DNA of 64,000 nucleotides from Streptomyces tuirus (GTDB taxonomy: Bacteria > Actinomycetota > Actinomycetes > Streptomycetales > Streptomycetaceae). Positions 49,629-59,207 of the stretch are shown piece after piece (the first letter of the stretch is position 1; the number at the start of each line of letters is the position of its first letter). The stretch is from NCBI GenBank assembly GCA_018195615.1, contig JAGTPG010000002.1, positions 2,174,501 through 2,238,500 of the forward strand. Reading direction: 5' to 3'. Below the pieces are notes generated by a model. It searched no databases. It saw only the letters and a list, made by a program, of their open reading frames with translations, and had not been told where the DNA came from. Both the position numbers and the translations under genes were made by a program.

Positions 49629-51835
49629 ATGCGCCCCCGCACGCTCCTGCTGCCCTTCCTGGCCCTCTCAGGCCTCCTCCTGACCCTCCTCACCGCTCCC
49701 CCAGCACCGCGGACCCCGGAGCACCACCCGTGAAGCATTCCAAGTACGCCGGCTACCTCTTCGCCTACTTCACGGGCGAGGGCACGGCCGACGGCGAGCA
49801 GATCCGGTACGCCCTCAGCCGGGGCAACGACGCGCTGCACTGGCGTGAGCTGAACGCCGGCAAGCCGGTCCTGACGTCGACGATCGGCGAGAAGGGCCTG
49901 CGCGACCCGTTCGTGATCCGCTCCCCCGAGGGCGACAAGTTCTATCTGATCGCCACCGACCTGCGCATGTACCAGAACTCCAGCGGCAGCTGGGACCAGG
50001 TCCAGCGGCACGGCAGCAAGTCGATCATGGTCTGGGAGTCCACCGACTTGGTCCACTGGACGGACCAGCGCCTGGTGAAGGTCTCCCCGGACAACGCGGG
50101 CAACACCTGGGCCCCGGAGGCCTACTGGGACGACGAGCTCGGCGAGTACGTCGTCTTCTGGGCGTCGAAGCTGTACGCCGACGACGACCCGGAGCACAAG
50201 GGTGACACGTACAACAGAATGATGTACGCGACCACGAAGGACTTCCGGACCTTCAGCGAGCCGAAGATCTGGAACGACCCCGGCTACTCGGTGATCGACT
50301 CCACGGTCGTGAAGTACAAGGACGAGTACTACCGCTACACCAAGGACGAACGGGACCCCAGCTCCTCCAGCCCCTGCTCGAAGTTCATCACCGGCGAGAA
50401 GTCGCCCTCGCTGACCTCGACGAAGTACGACTTCGTGGCCGACTGCATCGGCAAGGGCGCGATGGACCGCGGCGAGGGGCCGACGGTGTTCAAGTCGAAC
50501 ACCGAGAAGAAGTGGTACCTGTTCATCGACGAGTACGGCGGTCGCGGCTACATCCCCTTCGAGACCACCGACCTCGCCTCCGGCAAGTGGGCCCCGTCCA
50601 CGAACTACCAGCTCCCGGCGAGCCCCCGGCACGGCACGGTGCTCCCGGTGACGCAGAAGGAGTACGACCGGCTGCTGGCGGCCTACCCGAGCACCCCGGC
50701 CTCCGTGGTGGACGCGACCGCCAAGCACCAGAAGGGGTACTCGATCGTCACGGAGAGCGCCTCGAAGGTCGTCCTCCCGATGGAGCCGAACGCCGATCTG
50801 CGCGGCCTCGCACCGAAGCTGTGGGTCGGTGAGGGCGCCACGCTCAGCCCGCGGTCCGGCACCCGCCGCGACTTCCGCAAGCCGCAGAAGTACACGGTGA
50901 CGGCTGCTGACGGCACCAAGCGCACCTGGACGGTCGAGGCGGTCCGCACCCGCAGCCCCATGCTGCCGGGCCTGAACGCCGACCCGGACGTCCACTACAT
51001 CGACGGCAGATACTGGATCTACCCGACGACGGACGGCTTCCAGGGCTGGAGCGGCACCAAGTTCAAGGCGTACTCGTCGAAGGACCTGGTCAACTGGAAG
51101 GACCACGGCGTCATCCTCGACCTCGGCCCTGACGTGACCTGGGCCGACAAGTACGCCTGGGCGCCCGCGATCGCCGAGCGGAACGGCAAGTACTACTTCT
51201 ACTTCTGCGCCGAGCAGCAGATCGGCGTCGCGGTGGCCGACTCCCCCGCCGGCCCCTTCAAGGACGCGCTCGGCAAGCCGCTGGTCGCCAAGGGCGGTGC
51301 CCTGAAGGGCCAGATGATCGACCCGTCGGTCTTCACGGACGACGACGGGCAGGCCTACCTGTACTGGGGCAACGGCCACGGGTACGTCGTCCCGCTGAAC
51401 GACGACATGGTGTCGTACGACGCGTCCAAGGTGAAGGACATCACCCCGGACAACTTCCGCGAGGGCTCCTTCGTGGTCAAGCGGAAGGGCACGTACTACT
51501 TCATGTGGTCGGAGGACGACACCCGCAGCGAGAACTACCACGTGGCGTACGCGACGGGACCGTCCCCGCTCGGCCCGTGGACCAAGCGCGGGACGATCCT
51601 GCAGAAGCGGCCCGAGTACGGCATCCTCGGCACCGGCCACCACTCGGTGGTGAACACACCCGGCACCGACGACTGGTACATGGTCTACCACCGCTTCGCC
51701 CTGAACGGCCCGGGCAAGGCGGGCGGTGACGGCATGCACCGCGAGACCACCATCGACCGCATGGAGTTCGCGGCCGACGGCAGCATCAAGCCGGTGGTGC
51801 CGACGCTGGAGGGCGTCGAGCCGCTACGGCGGTGA
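49629..51835 (+). CDS. Secreted protein with two GH43-type beta-propeller domains
   Basis: About 735 residues. The signal peptide MRPRTLLLPFLALSGLLLTL is in another frame; one break near 49726 (CCC to CCCC) joins EHHPVKHSKYAGYLFAYF. Domain 1 (about residues 36-340) and domain 2 (about 440-730) each keep a GH43 acid triad: GLRDPF near 90, VIDSTVV near 225 and GEGPTVF near 282; then NADPDVHY near 452, MIDPSVF near 564 and FREGSFV near 610. Between them is a small beta-rich linker with KYTVTAADGTKRTWTVEAV. GH43 enzymes cleave arabinose or xylose side chains. The substrate here is not provable. Confidence 0.85.
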
Positions 51836-51838
51836 GTT

Positions 51839-52996
51839 TCACAGGACGTCGTCGAGCCAGCTGACGACCTCGTCCTGCATCCGATCGGTGAAGACGTGGC
51901 CGAGCTCCGGCCACGTCTTCATCCGTATCCGCTCCTCGGCGTGGCGCGAACGCCAGACGGCACGCAGCCCGTCGTACGCGACCCGGACGCCCTCGGCGGG
52001 GAAGAGCGTGTCGAGCCCGCCGCTGAAGAACAGCATCGGCTTGGGGGCCGCGATGCTCGCCACGTCCGGGATGTCGAGATGCCGGGCCAGCCCCGGGTGG
52101 AGCATGTAGTACGCCGACTGCCCGCGCAGCGTGTTGTTGCCGGGCACCATCATCTCCTTCAGCCCGGTCATCCAGCAGACGCTCGCGGCGGCCGCGATGT
52201 GGTCGCTGAGGGCTGCGGTCTGCCAGGCACGGTAGGCGCCCATCGAGAAGCCGACCGCCGCGACCCGCCGGGCGTCCACCCGGTCGAGTCCGGCCAGGAA
52301 GGCGGCGGCCCGCTGGTCCTCCCGGGCCATGAGCCCGGCCAGCGAAGAGCCGAGGTTGTAGAAGTTGGACGCCAGGGCCTGCTGCTGCTCGTAGGCCAGG
52401 GGCCCTCGGTCGCCCCAGCCGAGGGCGTCCAGGCACAGCACCACATAGCCCCGCCGGGCCAGCTCGTCCCCGACGAACCGCCCGCTGAAGTACTTGTCCG
52501 CCCAGGCCCGGGCGGAGGCGAGGCGGGTGTCGTCGTACCAGGGCCGGACGAGTTTCTCCTTGCCGATGTCGAACTTGGCGCCGTGGTCGTGCAGGAGCAG
52601 CACGGCGGGGAAGGGCCCCTTGCCGTGCGGGGTGAGCAGGGCGCCGCGCACGCGTTCGTGGCGGGTGAGGGAGACGGTCACCGACTCCCGTGTGAATCCC
52701 TCCCCTTGGGCACGTCCGCCGAACTCCGGGGCGTACGGCGTGCCGTCCTGCCGTTCGACGAGGAGGTGTTCCTCGACCGTGGCACGGGCGGCACGCCGCC
52801 AGGCGCGGAAGTCGCGGATCGGGGACCTCCCCCAGGCGAGCGGGAAGGTCAGGGCGTCCTTCAGGGCGGGGTGGAAGTCGGGCAGGGGACCGTCCACGAC
52901 CGCCGCCTCCGCCCCGCTCACCGCTCCCCCGGCGAGCAGGGCCGTGCCCGCCCCGACCACGAAGCTCCGCCGTCCGAGCGGCTCACCGGCGTCCAT
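51839..52996 (-). CDS. Tat-secreted alpha/beta hydrolase (acetyl-esterase-like)
   Basis: A 385-residue hydrolase. The leader has LGRRSFVVGAGTALLAGGAV, a twin-arginine type signal. The nucleophile elbow is GFSMGAYRAW near residue 247, the acid is probably the Asp of FSGGLDTLFPAEG near 330, and the histidine is in WPELGHVFTD near 365. VLLLHDHGAKFDIGKE near 135 forms the oxyanion region. It may remove acetyl groups from pectin or xylan. It overlaps the PL1 gene by 14 nt, so they share a transcript. Confidence 0.78.
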   Translation of the reverse strand: MDAGEPLGRRSFVVGAGTALLAGGAVSGAEAAVVDGPLPDFHPALKDALTFPLAWGRSPIRDFRAWRRAARATVEEHLLVERQDGTPYAPEFGGRAQGEGFTRESVTVSLTRHERVRGALLTPHGKGPFPAVLLLHDHGAKFDIGKEKLVRPWYDDTRLASARAWADKYFSGRFVGDELARRGYVVLCLDALGWGDRGPLAYEQQQALASNFYNLGSSLAGLMAREDQRAAAFLAGLDRVDARRVAAVGFSMGAYRAWQTAALSDHIAAAASVCWMTGLKEMMVPGNNTLRGQSAYYMLHPGLARHLDIPDVASIAAPKPMLFFSGGLDTLFPAEGVRVAYDGLRAVWRSRHAEERIRMKTWPELGHVFTDRMQDEVVSWLDDVL

Positions 52997-54247
52997 GAGG
53001 CCTCCCTGCTCCGGCGTGCCGCAGGACGTACCGCTCGACCGCCGCCGGGGACGTGAAGGCGCGGTAGTCGTACACGTCGGCGGGATCCCAGCCGACGTCG
53101 TTCCCGAGGCCGAGGCCGCTCGCCACGGCGTTCAGCCGGGCGGGCCGGCCGTCGAACCAGGAGCCGGTGTCGCGGAACCGCGCGCCCCCATAGGCAGCGA
53201 GAGCGACGGACGGCCCTGCCCCGCGGTAGCGGAAGACGTTGCGCTCGGAGAAGATCGCGGACTCCACGCCGACGCCCAGGGCGTAGAGCGGCGGTTGTCC
53301 CCGGTAGACGTTGTTGACGACGTGCACCTGCCCGAAGCGGACCCGCGGGGCGCGCTGCACGATGTCCGTGAACAGGTTGCGCATGAAGGTCACCTTGAGA
53401 TGCCCCCGGTCCCGGTCGCCGCGCCCGTCGCCCGACCCGATCAGGAGCGCCTTGTCGTGGTCGTCGAACCGGCTGTCGGAGACGGTGACGAAGTCGGAGC
53501 CGTCCTCGATGTCCAGCAGCCCGTCGTGCCGCTGGACGCGTTCGCCGTGGAAGCCGAGGGGTGCCTTCCGGTCCGGGAAGCGGCCGTCGGTGAAGGTGCA
53601 GTGGTCGACCCAGATGTTCTTCCCGGTGATCACGGTCAGCGCGTCGAAGCGGGCGTTCCAGCTGCCGCTCGTGCCGTCGTCCGGGACCAGCTGGTGAAGT
53701 GGTCGACGGGCGCCTCCAGGTGGAGGTTGCGGATGATGATGTCGCTGCCGGTGTTGACGGTGAGGAAGACGCCGAGCAGCCGGGCGTCGCGCCCCACCCC
53801 CACGAGGGTGGTGTTGCTCGGCACCGTGAGCTGGATCTGCGCCTTCTCCTCGTGGGACCCGGTCTGGCGCAGCTGCCGCTGCTGCTTGCAGTGGTCGAAG
53901 CGGGTGTCGGACCAGACCGCGCCGTCCTCGCCGAAGCAGGACATGTACTTGCGGAGGTCGTATCCGGGCGCGTAGTCCTGCTCGCCGAGCAGGGTGCCGT
54001 CGTCGGCCTCATGGCCGTTGATGTCGCCGACGACCCGGATCACCTTGGGCTCGGTGGGGGCCCCGTCGTTGGCCAGGGCCTCCTTCAGCTCGGCGCGGGT
54101 GTCCACCGTCCAGGTCCTGCCGCCCGCCCCGCCGGTGGTGCCGGAGCCGGTCGAGGCCCAGCCGACGGGGGCGCGTTCGGCGGCGGAGGCCGTGGGTGCC
54201 GGCCAGAGCAGACACACACCGAGGAGGAGTGCCGCGGCCCTACGCAC
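52983..54247 (-). CDS. Pectate lyase, PL1 family
   Basis: About 421 residues. The signal peptide AAALLLGVCLLWPAPTASA follows GTG 54247. PL1 motifs: IWVDHCTFTDGRFPDR near 220, SDFVTVSDSRFDDHDKALLI near 260 and VQRAPRVRFGQVHVVNNVY near 305, including the catalytic Arg of RAPRVR. One break near 53693 (CCC to CCCC, reading HFTSWSPDDGTSGSW) joins the halves. It starts 8 nt inside the CE8 stop. Calcium-dependent extracellular lyase. Confidence 0.88.
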
Positions 54248-55361
54248 AGGGCCTCCAGTCGCCGAGGTAGTGGTCCCTGGTGTGCGACGCGGCCTGGGAG
54301 GCGCCCAGTTGCGGCCGGTTCTCCGGAACGGAGACGACGGCACCGGGTCCCGTGTTGCGGTACTCGGCGAAGCGCATCGACTGCCAGGGGTAGGAGTTCG
54401 ACATGTTGGTGTACGGGGCCACGGCGTCGATGCCGGGGCCGAGCCGGGTGTCCCGGACGGTGAGCATGGGCCGGGCGGTGGTGTCGGAGCTGGGCACCCA
54501 GGGGCGGGCCAGCTTGTAGAAGCCGTCGGGGGCCTCGCTGGTGACACGGCTCCTGGTCACCAGATAGCCGAGCGGATTGGCTCCTGCCGTCGAGGGGGCG
54601 AAGACGAAGCCGTACGGGGCGGCCGACAGGTCGGTCCGGTGCAGGGTGCGGAAGTGGCAGTGCTCGAAGACGGCCGTGGCCCGCCCGAAGACGAAGTCGA
54701 CGTCGCCCTCGGCGTAGCAGTGGGCGAAGTACTGCCGGGCGAAGCTGCCGAGCGCCATGGAGTCGGCGTACAGGGTGTCCTGGTGGCCGAGGAACCGGCA
54801 GTGGTGGAAGGCGGAGCGGTCGCCCTGGACCTTGAGGGCGACGGCCTGGGTGCCGGTGATGTCGGGGTGGTCGGCGCGCAGCCAGTCGTTGGCGAAGGTG
54901 ATCCAGCGGGCGGTGAAGCCGTCGGCCTGCACGGTGGTGGTGGCGGACCCGGTGGTGCCGTGGGTGCCACCGCCGGGCTTGGGCGTCCCGGCCGCGTTGT
55001 CGTACACGACCACGACGTCACCGGGGTTCTCGCTCGCCCCGATCCAGGTCATCTCGGTGCGGGCACGGTCGACGGCGACGGTCTGCCGGTAGACGCCCGG
55101 CGCGATGACCAGCGTGTATCCACTGCCGCCTGCGGCGGCCACGGCATCTCGGACGGTGGTGAAGTCACCGGCGCCGCCCGGGTGGACGTAGAGGGTCCTG
55201 GGATCGCGGCGCGCGACCGGTGAGCCGAACCGGCCGAACGGTCGCGGCCGGGTGCCGGCCCGCGCGGGTCCGGAGGCGAGGCCGAGGCCGGCCCCCGCCG
55301 CGGCACTCGCGGCGAGGAACGAGCGACGGGACAGGGAGGATCGGTGGGGCTGCGAGAGCAT
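54240..55361 (-). CDS. Pectinesterase, CE8 family
   Basis: A 373-residue Tat-type secreted enzyme. SLSRRSFLAASAAAGAGLG is the twin-arginine leader. Catalytic sites of CE8: TGTQAVALKVQGDR near 180, FLGHQDTLYAD near 200 (Gln), AEGDVDFVFGRATAVFEH near 222 (Asp) and KLARPWVPSS near 275 (Arg). It removes methyl esters so that pectate lyases can cut. ATG 55361 follows AAGGAGCAG. No frame break. Confidence 0.9.
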   Translation of the reverse strand: MLSQPHRSSLSRRSFLAASAAAGAGLGLASGPARAGTRPRPFGRFGSPVARRDPRTLYVHPGGAGDFTTVRDAVAAAGGSGYTLVIAPGVYRQTVAVDRARTEMTWIGASENPGDVVVVYDNAAGTPKPGGGTHGTTGSATTTVQADGFTARWITFANDWLRADHPDITGTQAVALKVQGDRSAFHHCRFLGHQDTLYADSMALGSFARQYFAHCYAEGDVDFVFGRATAVFEHCHFRTLHRTDLSAAPYGFVFAPSTAGANPLGYLVTRSRVTSEAPDGFYKLARPWVPSSDTTARPMLTVRDTRLGPGIDAVAPYTNMSNSYPWQSMRFAEYRNTGPGAVVSVPENRPQLGASQAASHTRDHYLGDWRPCA

Positions 55362-55470
55362 ACGGCTGCTCCTTCGCGGTGCGGCGGGTGCGGGGTGGGA
55401 AGGGGCCGGGGCGGGCGCACCCCGGGGCGGGGGTGCGATGCGGGCCGCCCCGGCCGGTTCGAGAGGGTGT

Positions 55471-55493
55471 CGCAAAGCAGGCGGGACTTTGCG
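55471..55493. promoter_or_regulatory. Inverted repeat between PL1 and CE8 genes
   Basis: CGCAAAG at 55471-55477 matches CTTTGCG at 55487-55493 around 9 nt. It lies upstream of CE8 and just after the second PL1 gene. It could be a weak terminator or operator. The other bases between 55362 and 55516 are GC-rich with no gene. Confidence 0.4.
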
Positions 55494-55516
55494 GACATCC
55501 CCTGGGGCAGGTCAGA

Positions 55517-56830
55517 TCAGCACACGCGGCCCGCGCCCGCTCGGGCGCCGACGATGCCCGGGACGGCCTTCGCCGGGTCGACATCGGCCCGCAGGGTCGG
55601 CGTCCAGCCGGCACCCGACTGGAGCGTCTCCCCGGGGATCTCCGCGTTGTGTACGGCGATCAGGTCAACCGCCTTGCCGTTCACGATGTTGCCGCCCGCG
55701 GTGACCGGCGCCTCGTTCCACTTCTTGAGGATCTTCGCCGGGCTGATGCCCTGCGCCAGCGTGAACGCGTTGTGCTCGGCGACGAGCCGGGACTCCTTGC
55801 CGATGCCGTAGACGTAGCCCCACTTCTGGCCCTTGGTGACCACGAAGTGGTTGTTGTACGAGTCGACCTGCCCGAACCGCACCCGCGGCGCCCGCTCGAC
55901 GATGCCCTCGAAACGGTTGTGGTGCAGCGTGACCTTGAGTTTGCCGGTGTCGTCGGCGGTGGCGCTGTCGCTGTTGCCGATCAGCATGGTCTTGTCGTGG
56001 TCCTTGAACGAGTTCCAGGACACGGTCACGTGGTTCGAGCCGCGCACGACGTCGAGCAGCCCGTCGTGCTGCTGGTAGGTCTTGCCGAAGTAGGACGGCA
56101 GCGCGCTGTCGGGATGGCGGCCGTCGGTCAGCGTGTTGTGGTCGACCCACACATGCGTGGAGCCGTAGACCACGACCCCGTCGTACTCGCTGTTCCAGGC
56201 GCCGGTCTTGTTGTCGTCGGTCGGATCCCACTGCGGGAAGCAGTCGATCGGGGCCTCGAGGTCGAGGTTGCGGACGATGACGTTGTCGACGCCCTTGATC
56301 TGCAGACTGCCGCCGAGGATCCCCGAGCCCTTCCCCACTCCGATGATGGTGGTGTTGGCGGGCACGTTCGCCTTGATGGTCTGGTCCTGCCGGGCGGCGG
56401 ACGCGGCCCGCAGCTCCTCCTGTTCACCGCTGACGGGCTCGTCGTGTCCCCAGACGGCCGGGTCGTAGGCGGCGAGGTACTTCTGGAGGTCGTACCCCTC
56501 GGCCTCGAACGCCTCGCAGCCCTGGGAGACGGCGTCGATCATCCCCTTCACCTTGATGATCTTGGGAGCGGACCCGCCGTCCTTCAGGGCCGCCTTGAAC
56601 TGCTCCCAGGTGGTGACGGTGTAGACGTGCTCGGCGTCGGCGGTGGCTCCGCCCGTGGTGCCGGTCCCGTACGAACCCCACCCGTCGCCGGCTCCGAGGG
56701 TCTGCCGGGCCACGTCCCGTGGCTGGGCCTGCACGGCCGTACCGCTCAGGGACAGCACCAGCGCGGCACACCCGACCACGACGGCGACTCTCCGTCGAAT
56801 GGCATGATCATGACACTTGCGAACGTTCAT
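55517..56830 (-). CDS. Pectate lyase, PL1 family (paralogue)
   Basis: A 437-residue lyase, full length with no break. The signal peptide is VAVVVGCAALVLSLSGTAVQA. Motifs: VWVDHNTLTDGRHPDS near 235, HNRFEGIVERAPRVRFGQVD near 310 (catalytic Arg) and LQIKGVDNVIVRNLDLEAP near 180. It is closely related to the PL1 at 52983-54247, with shared segments DHDK and APRVRFGQV, so the pair probably arose by duplication. ATG 56830 is preceded by GGAAGAGAG. Confidence 0.9.
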   Translation of the reverse strand: MNVRKCHDHAIRRRVAVVVGCAALVLSLSGTAVQAQPRDVARQTLGAGDGWGSYGTGTTGGATADAEHVYTVTTWEQFKAALKDGGSAPKIIKVKGMIDAVSQGCEAFEAEGYDLQKYLAAYDPAVWGHDEPVSGEQEELRAASAARQDQTIKANVPANTTIIGVGKGSGILGGSLQIKGVDNVIVRNLDLEAPIDCFPQWDPTDDNKTGAWNSEYDGVVVYGSTHVWVDHNTLTDGRHPDSALPSYFGKTYQQHDGLLDVVRGSNHVTVSWNSFKDHDKTMLIGNSDSATADDTGKLKVTLHHNRFEGIVERAPRVRFGQVDSYNNHFVVTKGQKWGYVYGIGKESRLVAEHNAFTLAQGISPAKILKKWNEAPVTAGGNIVNGKAVDLIAVHNAEIPGETLQSGAGWTPTLRADVDPAKAVPGIVGARAGAGRVC

Positions 56831-56862
56831 GATGCGGCTCTCTTCCTTCTTCGTCGGGGGTG

Positions 56863-57660
56863 TTACGCGGCGGCCTCCGGCCAGGTGATCCACGACTCGG
56901 AGATCTCAGCCTCCAGCCGGCGCACATCGCCCGGCCCCAGCACGCGGGCCCGGAGCAGCTCCCGCGCCACGAGCCGGGCCACGGCGATCGCGCCCGGCGG
57001 ATTGAAGTGCGTGTTGTCCTGCTCGGACGCGGTCCAGTTGAAGTACTTCTTCGTCTCCTCGACCCCGAGCTCCTGCCACAGGGCGAGCGACAGCGCCTGG
57101 ACGTCCAGCAACGCGACCCGCTCCTCGGCGGCGAGCGCCCGCATGGCCGCCGGATACTCACCGTGCGTCGGCACGGCCTTCCCGTTCGCGTCGAACCTCC
57201 GCCGCTCCACGGCCGTGGCCAACACGGGCCGCGCCCCACGAGCCCGGGCCCCGTCGACGTACATCCGCAGATGGTCCTGGTACGTCGTCCACGGCTCGGT
57301 GTAGCGGGTCGGGTCCTCCACCTTCTCGTCGTTGTGGGCGAACTGGATGAGCAGGAGATCGCCGGGCTTGATCGCCCCGAGAATCGCGTCGAGGCGTCCT
57401 TCGTCGACGAAACTCTTGGAACTACGCCCGTTCACGGCATGGTTGGCGACCGTCAGGCCGTGCCGGAGGAAGAACGGAAGCGCCATGCCCCACCCGGTCT
57501 CGGGCGCGGCGTCAGCGTATTTCTGGGCGGCGGTGGAATCACCGGCGATGTAGAGCGTGCGATTCCGACGACCGGTTGCCTGCGCGGTACCGGTGGCGGA
57601 AAAGGCGAGAGGAACGGCAGCGACAGCAGCGACAGCGACCTGTCTTCGACTCAAGGACAT
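56863..57660 (-). CDS. Rhamnogalacturonan acetylesterase, CE12/GDSL type
   Basis: A 265-residue secreted esterase of the SGNH fold. The leader is SLSRRQVAVAAVAAVPLAFS. Block I is TLYIAGDSTAAQKYAD (nucleophile Ser near 43), block II VNGRSSKSF, block III LIQFAHNDEK, and the Asp-His pair is in DNTHFNPPGA near 230. It removes acetyl groups from rhamnogalacturonan. 32 nt before the second PL1 gene on the same strand. Confidence 0.9.
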   Translation of the reverse strand: MSLSRRQVAVAAVAAVPLAFSATGTAQATGRRNRTLYIAGDSTAAQKYADAAPETGWGMALPFFLRHGLTVANHAVNGRSSKSFVDEGRLDAILGAIKPGDLLLIQFAHNDEKVEDPTRYTEPWTTYQDHLRMYVDGARARGARPVLATAVERRRFDANGKAVPTHGEYPAAMRALAAEERVALLDVQALSLALWQELGVEETKKYFNWTASEQDNTHFNPPGAIAVARLVARELLRARVLGPGDVRRLEAEISESWITWPEAAA

Positions 57661-57696
57661 GCGGAGTTCCTTCCGACGAGGGGATGATTCTTTCTC

Positions 57697-57743
57697 AGGG
57701 GCGCGGGGCTGTGTTGATTTGCGGCTCCGCCGCGTGGGCGCGA
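57697..57743. repeat. Dispersed 47-nt intergenic repeat, copy 2
   Basis: Matches 32101-32147 with about four mismatches over 47 nt. It lies between the CE12 gene and the terminator of the solute-binding protein gene. Confidence 0.7.
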
Positions 57744-57751
57744 CAAGCCAG

Positions 57752-57787
57752 GGGACGGCCCGCACCCTGCACACCACGGGCCGTCCC
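57752..57787. terminator. Terminator hairpin after the solute-binding protein gene
   Basis: GGGACGGCCCG (57752-57762) pairs perfectly with CGGGCCGTCCC (57777-57787), 11 bp with a 14-nt loop. It begins 24 nt downstream of the minus-strand stop at 57811. Confidence 0.78.
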
Positions 57788-57810
57788 ACGGCGAATCCCA
57801 GCAACCAGAA

Positions 57811-59159
57811 CTACCCTTGCTGCTGGTTCCACTCCTCCTGCGCGGTGTTCAGCTGCTCCGCAATCGTGTCCAGAAATTCCTTCGCACTCATCTTCCCGAG
57901 CAGCACCTTCTGGAAGTTCGGCTCATTGTCGGCCTTGGAAATCGTGTTCCAGTCCGGCAGGTAGTACGGCAGCTGCACAATCGTCGTCGACCCGTCGGAC
58001 AACGCGTCAGCGGCCAGCTTCGTGGGCTCGGCCTTGGAGATCCACGCGTCCCCCGCCGCGTCCGTGTTCGCCGGCACCTGCCCCGCCGCCTCGTTGAACT
58101 TCGAGTTCTCCGCCTTGGACGTGGCGAACTCGATGAACTTCCAGGCCGCTTCCTTGTTCTTGCCGCTCTTGAACAGCCCCAGACCGTCCACCGGGTTGGA
58201 GACCTGAACCCGCTTCCCACCGGGTCCGGTCGGCTGCGGAATGCCCCGGAACTTGTCGACCCCGAGCGCCTTCACATGGTCCTGGTACGACCCGAGATTG
58301 TGGTTCAGCATCCCGATCGTGCCGGAGTCCCACTGCGCGACCATCTTCGTGAAGTCGTTGTTGAGGTCGGCGGCGGGCGTGACCTTCTTGTACAGGGCGA
58401 CGTACTTCTCCAGCGCTGCCACGTTCTTGGGGTCGTTCACCGTGGTCTTGTCACCACTGCTGTCCCAGAACGAGGTGATCCCGGACTGCCCGTACATGGC
58501 GTCCAGCGCCTGCGCGATGGACCCCGAACCACCGCGGATGGTGTAGCCGAACTCGTTCTTGCCCTTGTTCGTGAGCTTGTCCGCGGCCTCGAAGAACCGC
58601 TCCCAGGTCGTCGGCTCCTGGAGCCCCGCCTTCTTGAACAGGTCGGTGCGGTAGTACAGCACACCGTTGTTCGCGGAGGTCGGGATCGAGTACAGCTTGT
58701 CGTCGCCCCCGCCGGCCGCCTTCAGCGACTCGACCATGTCCTTGTTGAGCTTGCCGTTCAAGGACGACTCGGCGAGCCGGTCGTCGAGCGGCTCCAGCGC
58801 GCCCTGCGCGGCGAACCCGGCGAGCATCGCCGCGCCCACACCGCCGACGTCCGGCAGGCCGCCGCCCTGCAGGGCGGTGTCGACCTTCGACTGGTACTCG
58901 GTCGCGGCGATCCCGACGTACTCGACCTTGATGTCCGGGTTGGCCTTCTCGAAGTCGGCGATGATCTCCTTCCAGATCTCGGTACGGACACCGCCGTTGT
59001 TGTCCCAGAAGACGATCTTGCCCTTGCCGCTTCCCTCCGCGCCCTTGTCGCCGCCCGCCCCGCTGCCGTCGTCACCGCAGGCGGTGGCTGTCAGGGCGAG
59101 CACGGCCCCAGGGCGACGGCCGTGGCAGCGCGCCTGTTTCTGCGATTGCTGATCTTCAT
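57811..59159 (-). CDS. Extracellular solute-binding lipoprotein of a sugar ABC importer
   Basis: About 449 residues. The leader MKISNRRNRRAATAVALG and the lipobox LTATACG lie in different frames; one break near 59108 (GGGG to GGGGG) joins them. The mature protein has the family 1 pattern: KGKIVFWDNNGGVRTEIWKE, GLPDVGGVGAAMLAGFA and SGTIGMLNHNLGSY. It should bind an oligo-uronide or similar sugar made by the neighbouring lyases. No permease genes lie beside it in this window. Confidence 0.87.
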
Positions 59160-59207
59160 TGGTCGGCTCTCTTCTTCTGGATCCAGCGGAACTTGAAGGT
59201 GTGGGGG

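Noticed and set aside
56821..56828. GAACGTTC palindrome at the start of the second PL1 gene as an operator
   Set aside because: It is only 8 bp, overlaps the first codons, and is not shared by the neighbouring lyase genes, so chance is a good explanation.
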